A stretch of DNA of 64,000 nt, from positions 49,357,980 through 49,421,979 of the forward strand of contig JARZZO010000004.1 in the NCBI GenBank assembly GCA_030544215.1, read 5' to 3'. Positions 12,758 through 23,995 of this stretch are shown here, in pieces. A program made the translations under genes and the position numbers. The number at the start of each line of letters is the position of its first letter. Position 1 is the stretch's first letter. Source of the stretch: Zantedeschia hybrid cultivar (Eukaryota > Streptophyta > Magnoliopsida > Alismatales > Araceae). The notes below the pieces were generated by a model, which did no database searches, was not told where the DNA came from, and saw only the letters and a list, made by a program, of their open reading frames with translations.

Positions 12758-13439
12758 AAGTCAATCACTTTTATACAGAATACCCATATTCTCTAAGTGA
12801 CGCTCAAAAACATTTTGAGACAAAGGCTTTGTAAGTAGATCTGCTATTTTGTCGGCTGAAGGAACTCTTTCCACCACGACATCTCCTCGAGCTATAATCT
12901 CTCTGATCAGATAAAAGCGCTGCAGAATGTGCTTCGGCTTCTGATGAGACCTCGGCTCTTTCGCTTGAGCAATCGCCCCATTGTTGTCACACAACAGTGG
13001 GACGGGACCAGATATGCTTTCCACCACATCAAGATCGCCGATGAATTTCTTCATCCATACAGCTTCCTTGGCGGCTTCAGCAACAGCAATATACTCGGTT
13101 TCCGTTGTTGAATCAGTAGTGGTTTCCTACTTGAAACTTTTCCAGCTCACTGCTCCCCCGTTGAGTGTGAAAACAAAACCTAATGTTGACTTGCTGTCGT
13201 CAAGATCAGACTGAAAACTCGAGTCAGTGTATCCTTGCAGCTTTAAGTCTCCTCCTCTATAGACTAGAAATAGATCCTTAGTCATTCTCAAGTACTTAAG
13301 GATGCATTTCACAGCCTTCCAGTGTTCATCACCTGGATCTGCCTGATGTCTGCTCGTAACACTTAGAGCATATGCTACATCAGGTCTAGTACATAGCATG
13401 GCATACATGATGGAGCCTATGGCAGAAGCCTAGGGGACT
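12758..13439 (-). pseudogene. Copia-1 pol, C-terminal RT and RNase H remnant
   Basis: Minus-strand frames encode the end of the copia RT/connection region (TRPDVAYA, KYLRMTKD, GYTDSS) and the RNase H domain (CDNNGAI, a copia-type variant). The C-terminal ADLLTKPL motif ends near 12761. A stop follows the VSWKSFK motif at about 13127, so the two frames 13127-13408 and 12761-13054 are pieces of one broken gene. The N-terminal remainder lies beyond the solo LTR at 15887-16661. In the family this domain removes RNA from the RNA:DNA hybrid during reverse transcription. Confidence 0.9.
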
Positions 13440-13522
13440 TTATCTGTAAGGATTGAGACTTTCGGATCCGGTTTTCGGGGTCGGACTCTGTAGTTTGGGC
13501 CCTAACGGGGCTGGGACCCTGT

Positions 13523-13827
13523 TCTGTTTCGCGTCGAGCCTGCTCGACGCGGTTTAAACGGCGTCCGGCGTGGCAGACGCGTTTTAGATTGTGCCACGTG
13601 GATGCCACGTGGGCTGGCCTTGGGTCGCGAGTGTACGGGCCGGTCATGTCGTCTGAACGACGTCCATGATGGGCGACGCGTTTCAGACTGCGACCCTGCG
13701 GTGTCAGAGTACGGTGTCGGTCTTGTCGTCTGAATGGCGTCAACCTTGGGCGACGCGTTTCAGACTTCCGTCAGAACGGCCTGTCATGTCATCTGATAGG
13801 CGTCTGTCCATATCGACGCGTTTTATC
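13523..13827 (+). repeat. Dyad module block 1 in solo LTR (5 modules)
   Basis: Five units of the form 13-nt arm ending in GCGTC, then 10 nt, then GACGC starting a 13-nt arm. They start at 13523, 13553, 13652, about 13732 and 13792. In the first two, GCGTC is at 13531 and 13561 and GACGC at 13546 and 13576, giving 15-bp phasing. Outer arms are self-complementary, for example TCTGAA with TTCAGA. The 10-nt spacers differ between units. Confidence 0.9.
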
Positions 13828-14387
13828 TAGTCTCTGGTTAACCCCGCGAGCCCTCCTTCTTTCCCTCATTTTTCTTCCTTCTCTCTTTCTCCCCTCCCTT
13901 CCGGCGACTCCGGCGACGCCCCCTTCCCCTCCCTCTTTTCCTCCCACCACTTCGTCTTTCCCTCCACTCCATCAACCACCTAGCTCCCACCACTACCACC
14001 TCCACTTCCTCCGCGGCGTTTACTCTCCGGACGGCGGCCGACGTCCCGGTGGAGTAAGGACGACCTCGGCGGTACCGGCGGCGGCGTAGGGGCGAGACGG
14101 GTGGACGGCTTGGAGCTTGGAGGAGTTCAAGTAACCGGTAGGGTGACGATTTCCCGTAGTGTTTTATTTTAAAACCATATTCTCCCGCTTGAAGCATGCT
14201 ATGGATCTATGGTTTTGGGGTAGAATGAGCATGTTTAGGAGCTTTTCTTGATAGGAATGAGGGTTTCTATGAATGTGGGTTTATGATGGTTTGGTCTGCC
14301 TCTACCTATTTCCTCTGTTTTGGGCGATTTTGGGTCTTTGGGGGTGAAAAGGGAGCCCTCGGGCACGAGACAGGACCTGGTTTCTGG

Positions 14388-14756
14388 CGCTAAAAGACGT
14401 CGTGCATGGACGACGCCTTTTAGAAGGGCGTCGGTCCATCATGATGCCTTTTTAGCCAGGAATCGTTCCACTAAGGCTCTGTCAGTTCGGGGATTCTGGT
14501 ACTGAAAGACGTCATGCTTGTGCGACGCGATTTGTAATAGCGTCGGGTCACCATGACGCCTTTTAAGGCAGAAATCCCCTGATTAACGTTTTCTACAAAT
14601 TCTGGATTTTCTGTGTTATTGGCGTCTGAGGATGTTGACGCCTTTTAAAAGGCGACCTCTAGTGTCGACGCCTTTTAGGCCATATTCTGAGGCCGGTATT
14701 TCATGAACCAGTTTAGGGTACTTGAATGGCGTCGGTCTTGGGCGACGCGATTCAAG
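14388..14756 (+). repeat. Dyad module block 2 in solo LTR (7 modules)
   Basis: Seven more arm-GCGTC-N10-GACGC-arm units, six of them in overlapping pairs where the right arm of one is the left arm of the next (for example GACGC-CTTTTAGAAGG-GCGTC). Variants include GATGC and GCGAC. The spacer stays 10 nt while the linker between paired units is 10-11 nt. The last unit is 14721-14756. Confidence 0.9.
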
Positions 14757-15886
14757 ACAGAACCACACTAATCCATGCCAGTAAAATGTGTTTACACTGC
14801 TAGATAGTTGGTTAATGCATGCTTTTAGTATACTCGACGTGATGGACTCTTCGTGACCGGATGACACCACGTTATATGTCGTGCGACCGTGGACTTCTCA
14901 CGTGACCGAATCGCACCATACCGTGTTTTTTGTTACTGTGGACCTAGAGTGACAGTTGTAGCGTTTGACACCCTGTGTCGGTGCGGAGGGACACAGCGGT
15001 GACGGGAGCAGTGGCGGGGTGACGCCTAGTGAGAGAGGGTCACCTGGTGAACCCCGGGGTTAGCTAGCTTGTACCGGTGTCGGAGTGGTACCTTTGGAGT
15101 GTCACTCGTGCTGGGGGAAGGAGTAACCACCTGAGCAAGTTGGGCCGGAGTAGCCAGCGTGCTATCCGAGGGGTTACTGTTTGGTCTCAGCGGGTCGGTG
15201 TTTGCTGGGGGAAGGAGTAACTGCCGAGGTAGCCAGCGTGCTATCCGAGGGGTTACTGTTTGGTCTCAGCGGGTCGTTGTTTCCCACTTTCGAAGACATA
15301 GTTGACGCGTTTTGCCGAGACGCGAGTTGTAGGCTCCTTGATAAAATGATTTATGTGATTTGCATGTTATATTCCGAACGCATGTGGTTTATATCGAGAA
15401 TTAAGGGTAATGTGTTACAGCTTTACTTACCTTGTTTACTTGTATCTTGGTAATTACACTTGTGGGTGTGTGTATGGGCAGTGGGGATCGAAGGATCCCT
15501 ACTGAGTCTTTTCGTTAAGACTCACCCCTGCGGTTTTCAGGTGAGGACTCCAGGCAGACTTAGCGAGGGGTGTGCTGCTCTGTGTCGCGCGCCGTCAGTT
15601 GTTGTTCCGGGGTATGCCCCGACGTAGTTGTTATCTTTATTTCTGGCCTGTATGCTTAATTATTTCTCTTATGTTGGAGTATGTAATTATTTGCTGTATC
15701 AAGTCGCATTGTAATAACTTTTAATTTCTGCATTTTCTTTTCAATTCAATGCGATGTGAATGTTTAGCTTAGCTTATTATTTATTTCCCAGACTTACTTA
15801 GATCCTGGTTTGGTTCCAAATTAATGATTCGGTACCCATTTAGTAATCGGATCCCCGATTATAGGGTGGCGGGTCGTTACATTATC

Positions 15887-16661
15887 CATCACAGCCCTCT
15901 CTTCAGGTGTGTTGGGAGACTGACTTTTAGATAGTGAAATTCCATGTCTCATCGGTATGAGACATCTCTTGGAATTTTCCATGCCAAACCTTTTGACAAT
16001 GGTTTCTATGTACATGGATTGGGTTAAAGCTAGCATCTTCTTTGATCTATCTCTATAGATCCGTATTCCTAATACGTAAGATGCTTCTCCCAAATCCTTC
16101 ATGGAAAACTTCTTTGACAGCCATATCTTTACTGATGACATCATTCCCAATGAGTAGGATATCGTCAACGTAAAGAATCAGAAATGTGATTGCGCTCCCA
16201 CTGTTTTTCTTGTATACACATGGCTCATCTTCATTCTTAATGAAGCCATAAAATTTGATTGCCTCATCAAATCTTATGTTCCAGCTTCGGGAAGCTTGCT
16301 TTAGTCCATAAATGAACCTCTGCAACTTGCATAGCATGTCTGGAGATTCTTTGGATGTGAATCATTCTTGTTATATCATATACACCTCATCCTCAAGGTT
16401 TCCATTGAGGAAGGCAATCTTCACATCCATCTGCCATATTTCGTAATCATGGTAAGCAGCAATGGCGAGAAGAATTCTGATAGACTTAATCATAGCAACG
16501 GGTGAAAAGGTTTCGTCATAGTCGACACCTTGTCTTTGACGATAGCCTTTCGCCACTAATCTTGCTTTATAAGTCTCAATACATCCATCTGCACCGATCT
16601 TTCTTTTAAAGATCCATTTGTAGCCGATAGGTACTATACCATCGGGTAAATCTTCCAAGTT
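15887..16661 (-). pseudogene. Copia-1 pol, reverse transcriptase remnant
   Basis: Minus-strand frames cover most of the copia RT: KWIFKRK, KARLVAKG, DYDETFSPVA, QMDVKIAFLNG, LKQASRSWN and the catalytic YVDD (complement of 16163-16174), then LGEASYVLGI further on. Interruptions are a stop after the YMI motif near 16371, a frameshift between the overlapping frames 16053-16337 and 15821-16168, and the solo LTR that ends the gene at 15882. In the family this domain copies element RNA into cDNA. Confidence 0.92.
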
Positions 16662-17851
16662 CTAAACTTGGTTGATGTACATGGACTGTATTTCAGAATT
16701 CATGACTTCCCGCCATTTCCCGGCCTCTGGACTTTCAATGGTCTCCTGGTAAGTCTTAGGATCATCATCCTCATTATAGGGTATCCTTAAACCATCTAAA
16801 TTAATATGTCCCACATATGTTTCTGGTGGTTTAGGTACTCTTTCAGACCTACGAGGTTCCTGTGTATCATTTTGGACAGGTTCAGAAACTGACGGTTCAT
16901 CTGATGAACTATTACCAGTTTGTGGGTCTAGAATTTCTTCCAGAGTTACTTTACTCCCACTGTCCTTCTGGAGAATATAATCTTCTTCTAGAAAGATAGC
17001 TCTCTTGGCCGCAAACACCTTTTGTTCGCCAGGATGATAAAAGTAATATCCATAAGTTTTCTTTGGATATCCCACAAATCTGCATTTGTCAGTTCTGGAC
17101 TCCAGCTTATCCGCGTCATGTCTTTTAATAAGAGCAGGACATCCCCAGACTTTAACATGTTTAAGGTTTGATTTTCTTCCATTCCATATCTCATATGGAG
17201 TGGTTTCAACAAATTTGCTAGGTACCTTGTTCATGATATACATAGCCGAGCTGAGTGCATATCCCCATAAAGACACCGGTAATTTAGACATGCTCATCAT
17301 GGATCGCACCATTTCCATTAATGTGCGATTTCTCCTTTCTGATACACCATTCATCTGAGGTATATAAGGAGGTGTAAGCTGAGAAAGGACACCATTATCT
17401 TTTAAGTATTTAATGAACTTTGTACTCAAGTATTCACTACCCCGATCGGATCGGATGGTTTTTATACTTTTTCCAGTTTGTTTCTCTACTTCATTCTTAA
17501 ATTCTCTGAATTTCTCAAAGACTTCAGATTTATACTTCAATAAGTATATATATCCAAACCTTGAGCAATCATCAGTTAATGTAATGAAGTATGAAAAACC
17601 ACCAATGGCTTGGGTTAACATAGGACCACATACATCTGAATGTATGAGTTCTAATATGTCTTTGGCTCATTCTCCAGTTCCACTAAATGGAGACTTAGCC
17701 ATTTTACCCATTAAATATGACTCACAGGTTGCATATGATTCATAATCAAATGGATCCAAGTATCCATCTTTATGCATCCTTTGGAGTCTGTTTTCACCAG
17801 TGTGTCCAAGCCTACAATGCCACAAGTAAGCTTTGTTCATTTCATACTTAC
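16662..17851 (-). pseudogene. Copia-1 pol, integrase remnant
   Basis: The minus-strand frame (16662-17621, extended to 17851 through a stop near 17665) carries the pre-integrase HCRLGH zinc-binding start, the core residues D (HSDVCGP), D (RSDRGSEYL) and E (NGVSERRNRT), and the copia C-terminal GKR/GYPKKT-type region (FVGYPKKTYGYYF). A stop after the YINQV motif separates it from RT. Tat-A is inserted upstream, so the gene continues at 34479. The family function is strand transfer of cDNA into the host genome. Confidence 0.92.
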
Positions 17852-18037
17852 TGTAGACACGCTAATTTTGACATCATTTCGAGTAAATTTCATAGCATAT
17901 AATAATGCTTCAGAATGGTCTGATATTTAATCATTAGTTAATTTTTATTAATCTTTTAAGTGTCGGGTTTAACAGACATGTTTAAGTTAATCAATTAAAT
18001 TGATTTTAACTCAAATTTCAGTTAAAATATGAAGAAG

Positions 18038-18338
18038 TCTAAAAGACGTCGACATATGTGGACTCCATTTAAACTTTATTCTTATTTTGACGTTTAAATT
18101 TAAATTTTAATTAGTTGATTAATTAGCTAAAAGGCGTCTGTAAGTCACGACGCGTTTTAGGTTTCCTAAGCTATTTTTACTTCTTTACCGGATGTTTATC
18201 CTTATCTTAATTAGTGTAAAAGGCGTCTTTACAAGGCGACGCGTTTTAGCTAATACAGATAAAGATAAGTTTTTCCCGGATATTTATCTTTATCTTAATC
18301 AATCTGAAAGGCGTCTTCAGTGGTTGACGCGTTTTAGA
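18038..18338 (+). repeat. Dyad module block in Tat-A 5' LTR (4 modules)
   Basis: Four arm-GCGTC-N10-GACGC-arm units, the first 18038-18073 and the last 18303-18338, all in U3 within 400 bp of the TATA box. Arms are mostly CTAAAAGG with CGTTTTAG. Spacers differ: GACATATGTG, TGTAAGTCAC, TTTACAAGGC, TTCAGTGGTT. The first right half has decayed to GACTC. The same four recur at 33323-33623. Confidence 0.92.
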
Positions 18339-18435
18339 TAATTACAGATAAAGATGAATTAATCTGTATTTATCTGTTGGTTAAGGTAGATAAATCCCAA
18401 GTTTCTCCATGTAAATCTGCAGATGCAGAAGAAGT

Positions 18436-18444
18436 CTATAAATA
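18436..18444 (+). promoter_or_regulatory. TATA box of Tat-A 5' LTR
   Basis: CTATAAATA, also present at 33721 in the 3' LTR and at 54780-54788 in Tat-B. Conservation in three LTRs and the position about 600 bp into the LTR fit the U3/R boundary. Confidence 0.7.
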
Positions 18445-19176
18445 CCTTGCATCTTGAATGGGTGAAAAAAGTTGAATTAGAGTTAAAATTAATTGAAGAT
18501 CGAAGTAATGACGTCCAAACGCCGAAGTGCTGCTATTTCCAGAAGTCAGCGTCCGTTCTTCATCCAATCTTCATCCAATCAAGATCCAAGCTTTCTATTC
18601 TTCATCAACCGGCATAAGTTTTTTCAATTCATTTCTGCACTTTTCATATTCACTTCATTAATTCTACATTCTTCATCACATCACTCCATGCAACACACAC
18701 AACACTAGCATCATTTCCAAAATCTATTTGATAAAGGGGTTTCAAAGACCATCCCAACAAATGAGTTTTCTGTTTAGTTGCATGTTTAAAACTCTGTTTA
18801 GAATGGATACTACTTTTGCATGAATTCTCATTGTTTTCTTTATTTTTCTTTCTATTTCTTGCAAGCTACAAAGGAGAATCAAAAGGGGAGGAAATCAACA
18901 AGCAAATCACTAGAACTCTGGATGATCCTCAACAGCAATCACAGCAAGAACAAAAGACAAGAAAGGGCTCTCTTTCTTCAGCCGGCTGAAGGAGGGGAAC
19001 CAAGAGCTCAACATCTCCCACGTTCAAACAGGTAGGCGATCAAAATCTTCTTTTGGAACTTTTAAGTCAAAAGTTTCTGGCGATCACTTCACTTAGTTTC
19101 TTTTTAATAGGTTTATTTTGCACTTAAACAATATAGATCTTTCATGATAATCACACACTCATTTTAAGCACTCACA

Positions 19177-20206
19177 GCTTTTTTGGCGATCACGGTGGGA
19201 CTTGGTCTCGCCATCTTTTAGTTCTTTTTGTTCTTGCTGTTATCAATCGGGCACCCACGGTGCACCACTTGTGTCTCTCGACACGTCCTTACCAATTGGT
19301 GAGTGTTTTTAGTTTAGTTAATTTCCTACGTGCACTACGTGCACACCCCAGTGGCAAGATCTTGCCCTCCCCGTTGATTAGTTGAAAAGCTATTTTTGTG
19401 ATGAAATGCTGAGTGATTGACTGATATCTTAGTTGTTTAGTTGGTAAAATCGTCCTGTTAAAACCTGAAACTAAAAAAAATCTTGCATGAGCTGATTATT
19501 TACTGTTTTTATCATGTTTGAGGAGGAATCAACCCAGAAATTCCTCCTGGAAAATTGCTTCTGCGACTTGAAAAGTGTCCAGGAACGGCAACGCATTTCA
19601 AACTGCGTCGTCATACCCAGACGCCTTTCAATCTTATTTCCCTGTTGTCTGCAATCTGAGCTTCTGCGAAAAATTAAGGCTCTGTTTGAATAGCGTCGAC
19701 TACCCTCGACGCGATTCAGGCAGTTTCTTATTTCTTCTTCAGTTCTCAGATTTTTGTGATCTGTGTGCTAATTACCCATTATGTATTAAGCATTAGAGGC
19801 CATCCAGGCTACAGGTCATACGCATTGAGGCTAATACCCTCATTTTCTTAGGAACACTCTACTTGACGTCATCAACTCTCTCTGATTGGGTCGGTCCCTT
19901 GATCAGACTAGAGAAGTTGGCGTTGAGGCCTCCGTAAGTCCCCAAAATCAAGGTACTCCTCCTTGATCATCGGGCTGGTTGTACCAGTTGAAGTTCCGGT
20001 TAGATTCCATAAATGTTGTGAGAGAAAGCCATAGGAAATAACGGTGGATATTGAACTGAAACTAGGATCCAATCCCTTGAGCGAATTTGTGGTTTAATTA
20101 AATCCAAATAACTCAACAAGGACTCTTAAAATCACGTTAAGCATCCACTTGTTTGTTTAAATCTCTGTATAACTTGTTTGCCAATCCTTGAAAAGAATCT
20201 AACATC
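19177..20206 (+). other. Tat-A leader with PBS, palindromes and three dyad modules
   Basis: The primer site TGGCGATCACGGTGGGAC (19184-19201) begins with the TGG that pairs with a tRNA 3' CCA. I would guess tRNA-Arg, as reported for related Ogre elements, but did not verify it. Two palindromes follow: CTTACCAATTGGTGAG (19288-19303, with one G-U type pair) and GGCAAGATCTTGCC (19353-19366). Both are kept in Tat-B. Dyad modules lie at 19567-19632 (two, overlapping) and 19684-19719. The gag start is preceded by AATCTAACATC in both copies. Confidence 0.75.
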
Positions 20207-22302
20207 ATGCTGCTCCGATCGGGCAGGGACTTGAGTATAGCTCCAGATGCCATTGTCAACTACGAGGGAGATGCTAATGCCCCTCGTGATTCCGATTACA
20301 ATTTTGAGAGCGGGAGAGATGCCGATGCCTCCCGTAATTCTGTCCCCGTTCCGGTTCGACATTATGGGAATGTCCGAACCCCTCTTTTTCATCCTCATAA
20401 TCAATATTCTGATCCTCCCCCGCATGAGTATGCGATTCCCAATCCCATTTTCGAGGGAGACATGAATCAGAATGATCCCTCGTCCTCTGATCCTTCGGAT
20501 CTCGTCAATGCTTTGGGAGTCCTTGCCTCCCGTCTGGACCCTCAGCAGTTCGAGGCGATCCAGTCCATTCTAAAGGGGAAGGCACCCATGCAGCCTGCCG
20601 AGCCGAACCCTGCGGCTCCCCCTGTTATCCCTTAACAACCTCCTCTTCATCCTCCTTACATTCACCAGGCCATGGAGGGCCTCCATATCACTTCTCGGCC
20701 AGCTGGGCCACAACTTTCATCTTCTAGGCAACCGGCTAGACCACTAACGCCTGCTTATCAAAATGCCCTCGGGCATGGCCGAAGCTCTGCCATACCTCCT
20801 CTTTACTGTCCTCCCTGTCCGACGTACTCTAGGCAACATGCCTATCAAGTACCTCCACCTACTCCTCCTCCCCAGGCAGATCTGACAACGCAAGCGTTGC
20901 TGGCGAAGATGGAGCGCATGGATGAACAATTCAACAACCTCCAGAAAATGATGGGGGTCAAAGCTGCACCGGAAATCAACTTACCGAGCCTGCCAGTGTT
21001 CCACCTACCACCCTCCGAGATGCCAGTGTACCGAAAGTACAACGGTACTGGTAACCCCTTCACCAACTTGAAGGAGTTCATGTACGAATCATCCTTCTGG
21101 CAAAACGACAAGAGGTCGTTGGCCTTTTTGTTCAGGAGATCTTTAGAGGGACCAGCTCTCGAGTGGTTCTTTTCTTTGGAACCCTCCGAAGTAGAGGACT
21201 ATGGTATCGTTTCTCGAAAATTTATTCAACGATACCAAGACAGAGTTGCCCCCTCCTTGTCCATCACTGACCTCATAGCAGAGAAGATGAAACCTGATGA
21301 GGAGTTCGTCAGTTTTGCCGACAGATGGAGGGGCTTGGACGAGAAAGTGAAAGATCACTTGTCCGAGTCGGAGCAAGTGAAGATGCTGATTTCCAATGCC
21401 ACGCCCCAGTTCAAACTAGTCCTCTCCCTGAACAATCTAACCAGCATGGCAGAGCTCTATGAAAGAGCACGGTACTGTCAGAACGCCTTCAAGGACGCTA
21501 CGTTCTCTAGCGTCTTTGATCCTCACAGACCTAGCAGGCCTCCACCTCGGAAGCCTGTAGTGCCGAATTCTCCCAGCACAGGTCCAACTACTGAGGGCAC
21601 GCTCTCTCATGAGCAAGTCAGCAGCATGAACAACAATTCGCCCCAGTTCGTGAGGAGTCAGCAGCAGTACTAGATGCCACCACAGCCGAACCAGCAGGGG
21701 TACAGGCAGCGGCCGAACCCTCAATATCAGCAGCCCCAATATCAGCGGCCCCAGCAGCCGAACCAGCAACAGCAGCCGCCGCAACGGCAATTGCAGTACC
21801 AGCAGCCACAACAACAGCAGTACCAGCAACAACATCAGTATCAGCCGCGCGCACCGCCGGCGTATCATAATGTCCCTCCTCCTGCTGACTACAACCAGCA
21901 GAAAAGACCTCCAGGCCCAAAGAGGGCAGAATACCCAGTCCTCCCAGAATCTTTGGCAGACATTTTCAGTGCCCTAATGGCAGCTAATGCCTTAGTCCTG
22001 CCAAGAGAAAAGGCAGTTTGGCCTCAGAATGCCGACACGTCTAGGTATTGCTATTTCCATAGGCAACCTGGGCATACTATTGACACATGCTTCCAATTTA
22101 GAGATTATATTCATGATCTCAACGAGCAGGGCGGCATAGACTGGGAGGAAATGAAAAAATACATATCAGCCCTGAAGGCAAGAAGACCACAGCAGCAGCA
22201 GCAGCAACAGCAAGCAAGAGCACCAGCACAAGCAGCACCACCACCAAACATGGGCATAGTGTAGAACTCGCTCCCTGAGCATCAAAACCAAAACCAAGTT
22301 GC
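20207..22302 (+). pseudogene. gag: Tat-A gag (Tat-lineage Gag), broken
   Basis: The start MLLRSGRDLS is identical in Tat-B at 56561, which supports this ATG. Then come an acidic/Pro-rich segment, the capsid-like domain (LPVFHLPPSEMPVYRKYNG, LEWFFSLEPSEVEDY, KFIQRYQD) at roughly residues 260-420, a long Gln/Pro tract and an atypical zinc finger CYFHRQPGHTIDTC (22049-22090). The C-H-H-C spacing differs from the usual CCHC knuckle and is characteristic of Tat/Ogre Gag as I recall it. Stops interrupt it at 20633, 21671 and 22262, and a 1-nt deletion near 22302 shifts the frame into the protease region. Gag forms the virus-like particle. Confidence 0.9.
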
Positions 22303-23995
22303 CCTATTCTGACGAACAGCCAGTCTGAGGCTGACCGTGGGCAACAGTGGAGAATAGAGGACTCTTCCTCTCTTTATTCAATGGGTCATATTCCGAGTAG
22401 CGCAGAACAACCACCACGCCGCACCATCCACATACCCAGACCACAGCCCATTACCATCACCCCTCTACTGACACCCGCGTATCACTCACCCGCACCCAAT
22501 AACCCACTACCACCACCCGCTTTCCTCAAGCCCATTACACCCCACGCCAACACACCTCCACTAAATAACCCCCCGCAAACCAACTACGCACCCCTCCTAC
22601 CATCCAGACCGCTACTACGCGTACCATTTCCTACTTCACCCGCTACCACTACCGCCTACCCAGACACCATCCAACCATCCAGACCGCTACTACGCGTACC
22701 ATTCCCCACTTCATCCACACCAATCACGTACCCATCCACCATCCAACCATCTAGACCTTTAATCCGCACCACGCCACCACCACCTAACCCCACGCCATCA
22801 CCTACATACCAACACCCCGCATCACCTACACCACCTAACCCTGCGGTACTCAAAGTGTCACCCGGACCTTCCACGGTTGAGGAACATGCGCTCCGGAGTG
22901 GAAGAATTATCAACAAAGTATTTCCTCAGTCAACAGTTAGAGACGGCCCATCACAGCCGCCGGAGGAAGCACACAATGAAGAGAGTGCACCAGGCACTCA
23001 ATATGATTTGTTGAAACATCTGGACCGAACACTGGCGCGGATCTCCGTGCTTGAACTGATCAAAAGATCGAAAAGTCACCAAGAAGCTCTGATGGAATAT
23101 TTGCAGAAGGTGATGGTCAACGAGGACGTGCCGGTGGAAAAGATTGCAGCACTATTAGTTCCTCAGGGGGATCAGCCCTCCATTACATTTCATACATCGG
23201 AACTAGCACCGCCAGCAGCCAGAAGCATGGCTCTGAGCATCACGGTCAACATTTGCAAGAAGGCCGTGGATGCATGCCTGGTTGACACAGGGGCTTCAAT
23301 CAATGTTTTACCTCCGAAGACCCTGGAGTTGTGCGGTGTACCCAAGGAAAAATGGCTGCCTAGCCCCATCTCTATGACAGCATATGATAACTCTACCCGT
23401 TCCCTTCTGGGAATGGTTTATTTGAAGGTAGAGCTAGGCCCTGTAAGTCATGCTGAGGTTGAATTTCACATTCTGGAAATCGACCCTTCTTTGAATGCCA
23501 TCTTGGGTCGTCCTTATATAAAAACTCTCGAGGCGATTCCCTCCACGAATCATCAATGCCTCAAATTTCCCTTTAAAGGACGAATCATTAAGGTTACGAG
23601 CATGCCGATCCTTGCTGCTACTCATTCTTTGAATATCAAACATGCTTCTTTACCTGGCCGACAACCTTTTCTGTCGGTATTACAGGTTTACCATCCAGTG
23701 GCTGATCCTTTGAAAATTGCCACTATTTCTCCTTACCCGTTAAATACCATAAAAAGGGGGAAGTGCATGAGTACCCCAAGATGGAGAATTATGATGAAGA
23801 ACAGTTATCAGCCTGGGAGAGGTCTGGGCACACAATTACAAGGTAGGACCACTCCTGTCAAAGATCACCGAGGAGCACCTGGAAGCGGCTTGGGCTATAG
23901 GCCAAGAAAACTGAAACAAGACATTGTTCAACAAGCAGAGAATGAAGATGGTCAGAAAGTCTGGGAGACAATGTCTACACCGCACAAAGAAGGCC
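22303..23995 (+). pseudogene. Tat-A protease and G-patch-like region
   Basis: After the frameshift the frame runs through a Pro-rich linker with repeats of the type SRPLLRVPFPTS. A retropepsin follows with catalytic LVDTGAS (around 23281-23298) and the flap/ILGRPY region. Next comes a Gly-rich segment (GYQPGRGLGTQLQG, GSGLGYRPR) that resembles the G-patch found after protease in Tat/Ogre elements. The frame is then cut at 24000 by a solo LTR. Protease would cleave the polyprotein. Tat-B keeps the equivalent with one stop at 60013. Confidence 0.88.

Larger units (their letters stand above)
13440..15886 (+). mobile_element. Gypsy solo LTR (Tekay/Del-like) with 12 dyad modules
   Basis: The body 13445-15881 (2437 bp) starts TGTAAGGA and ends CGTTACA, flanked by TTATC at 13440-13444 and 15882-15886. 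It interrupts the copia-1 RT reading frame. No internal region is present, so it is a solo LTR left by recombination between two LTRs. The reverse complement resembles the LTRs at 24001, 42224, 43722 and 48004. In element sense it holds one block of 36-bp dyad modules (13523-13827), a C/T-rich tract (about 13848-13990) and a second block (14388-14756). Open frames inside it are Arg/Ser/Pro-rich and not credible genes. Confidence 0.92.
17852..19176 (+). mobile_element. Tat-A 5' LTR
   Basis: It starts TGTAGACACGCTAATTTTG, ends AAGCACTCACA and is 1325 bp. It matches 33137-34473 at about 98% by eye; the 3' copy has 12 extra bases in a 'gaattagagtt' repeat. A TATA box CTATAAATA is at 18436-18444. 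Four dyad modules lie upstream of the TATA box. Confidence 0.93.

Noticed and set aside
13838..14197. Arg/Gly-rich open frame in the solo LTR, and the similar one at 25624-26028
   Set aside because: Derived from the purine/pyrimidine-rich tract between the dyad-module blocks; low complexity and not conserved between LTR copies as protein.
13523..14756. Dyad modules as a CRISPR array
   Set aside because: Spacers are 10 nt, the repeats are degenerate palindromes inside eukaryotic LTRs, and there are no cas genes.
17086..17745. Plus-strand open frames antisense to the copia-1 integrase
   Set aside because: Shadows of the integrase reading frame on the other strand.
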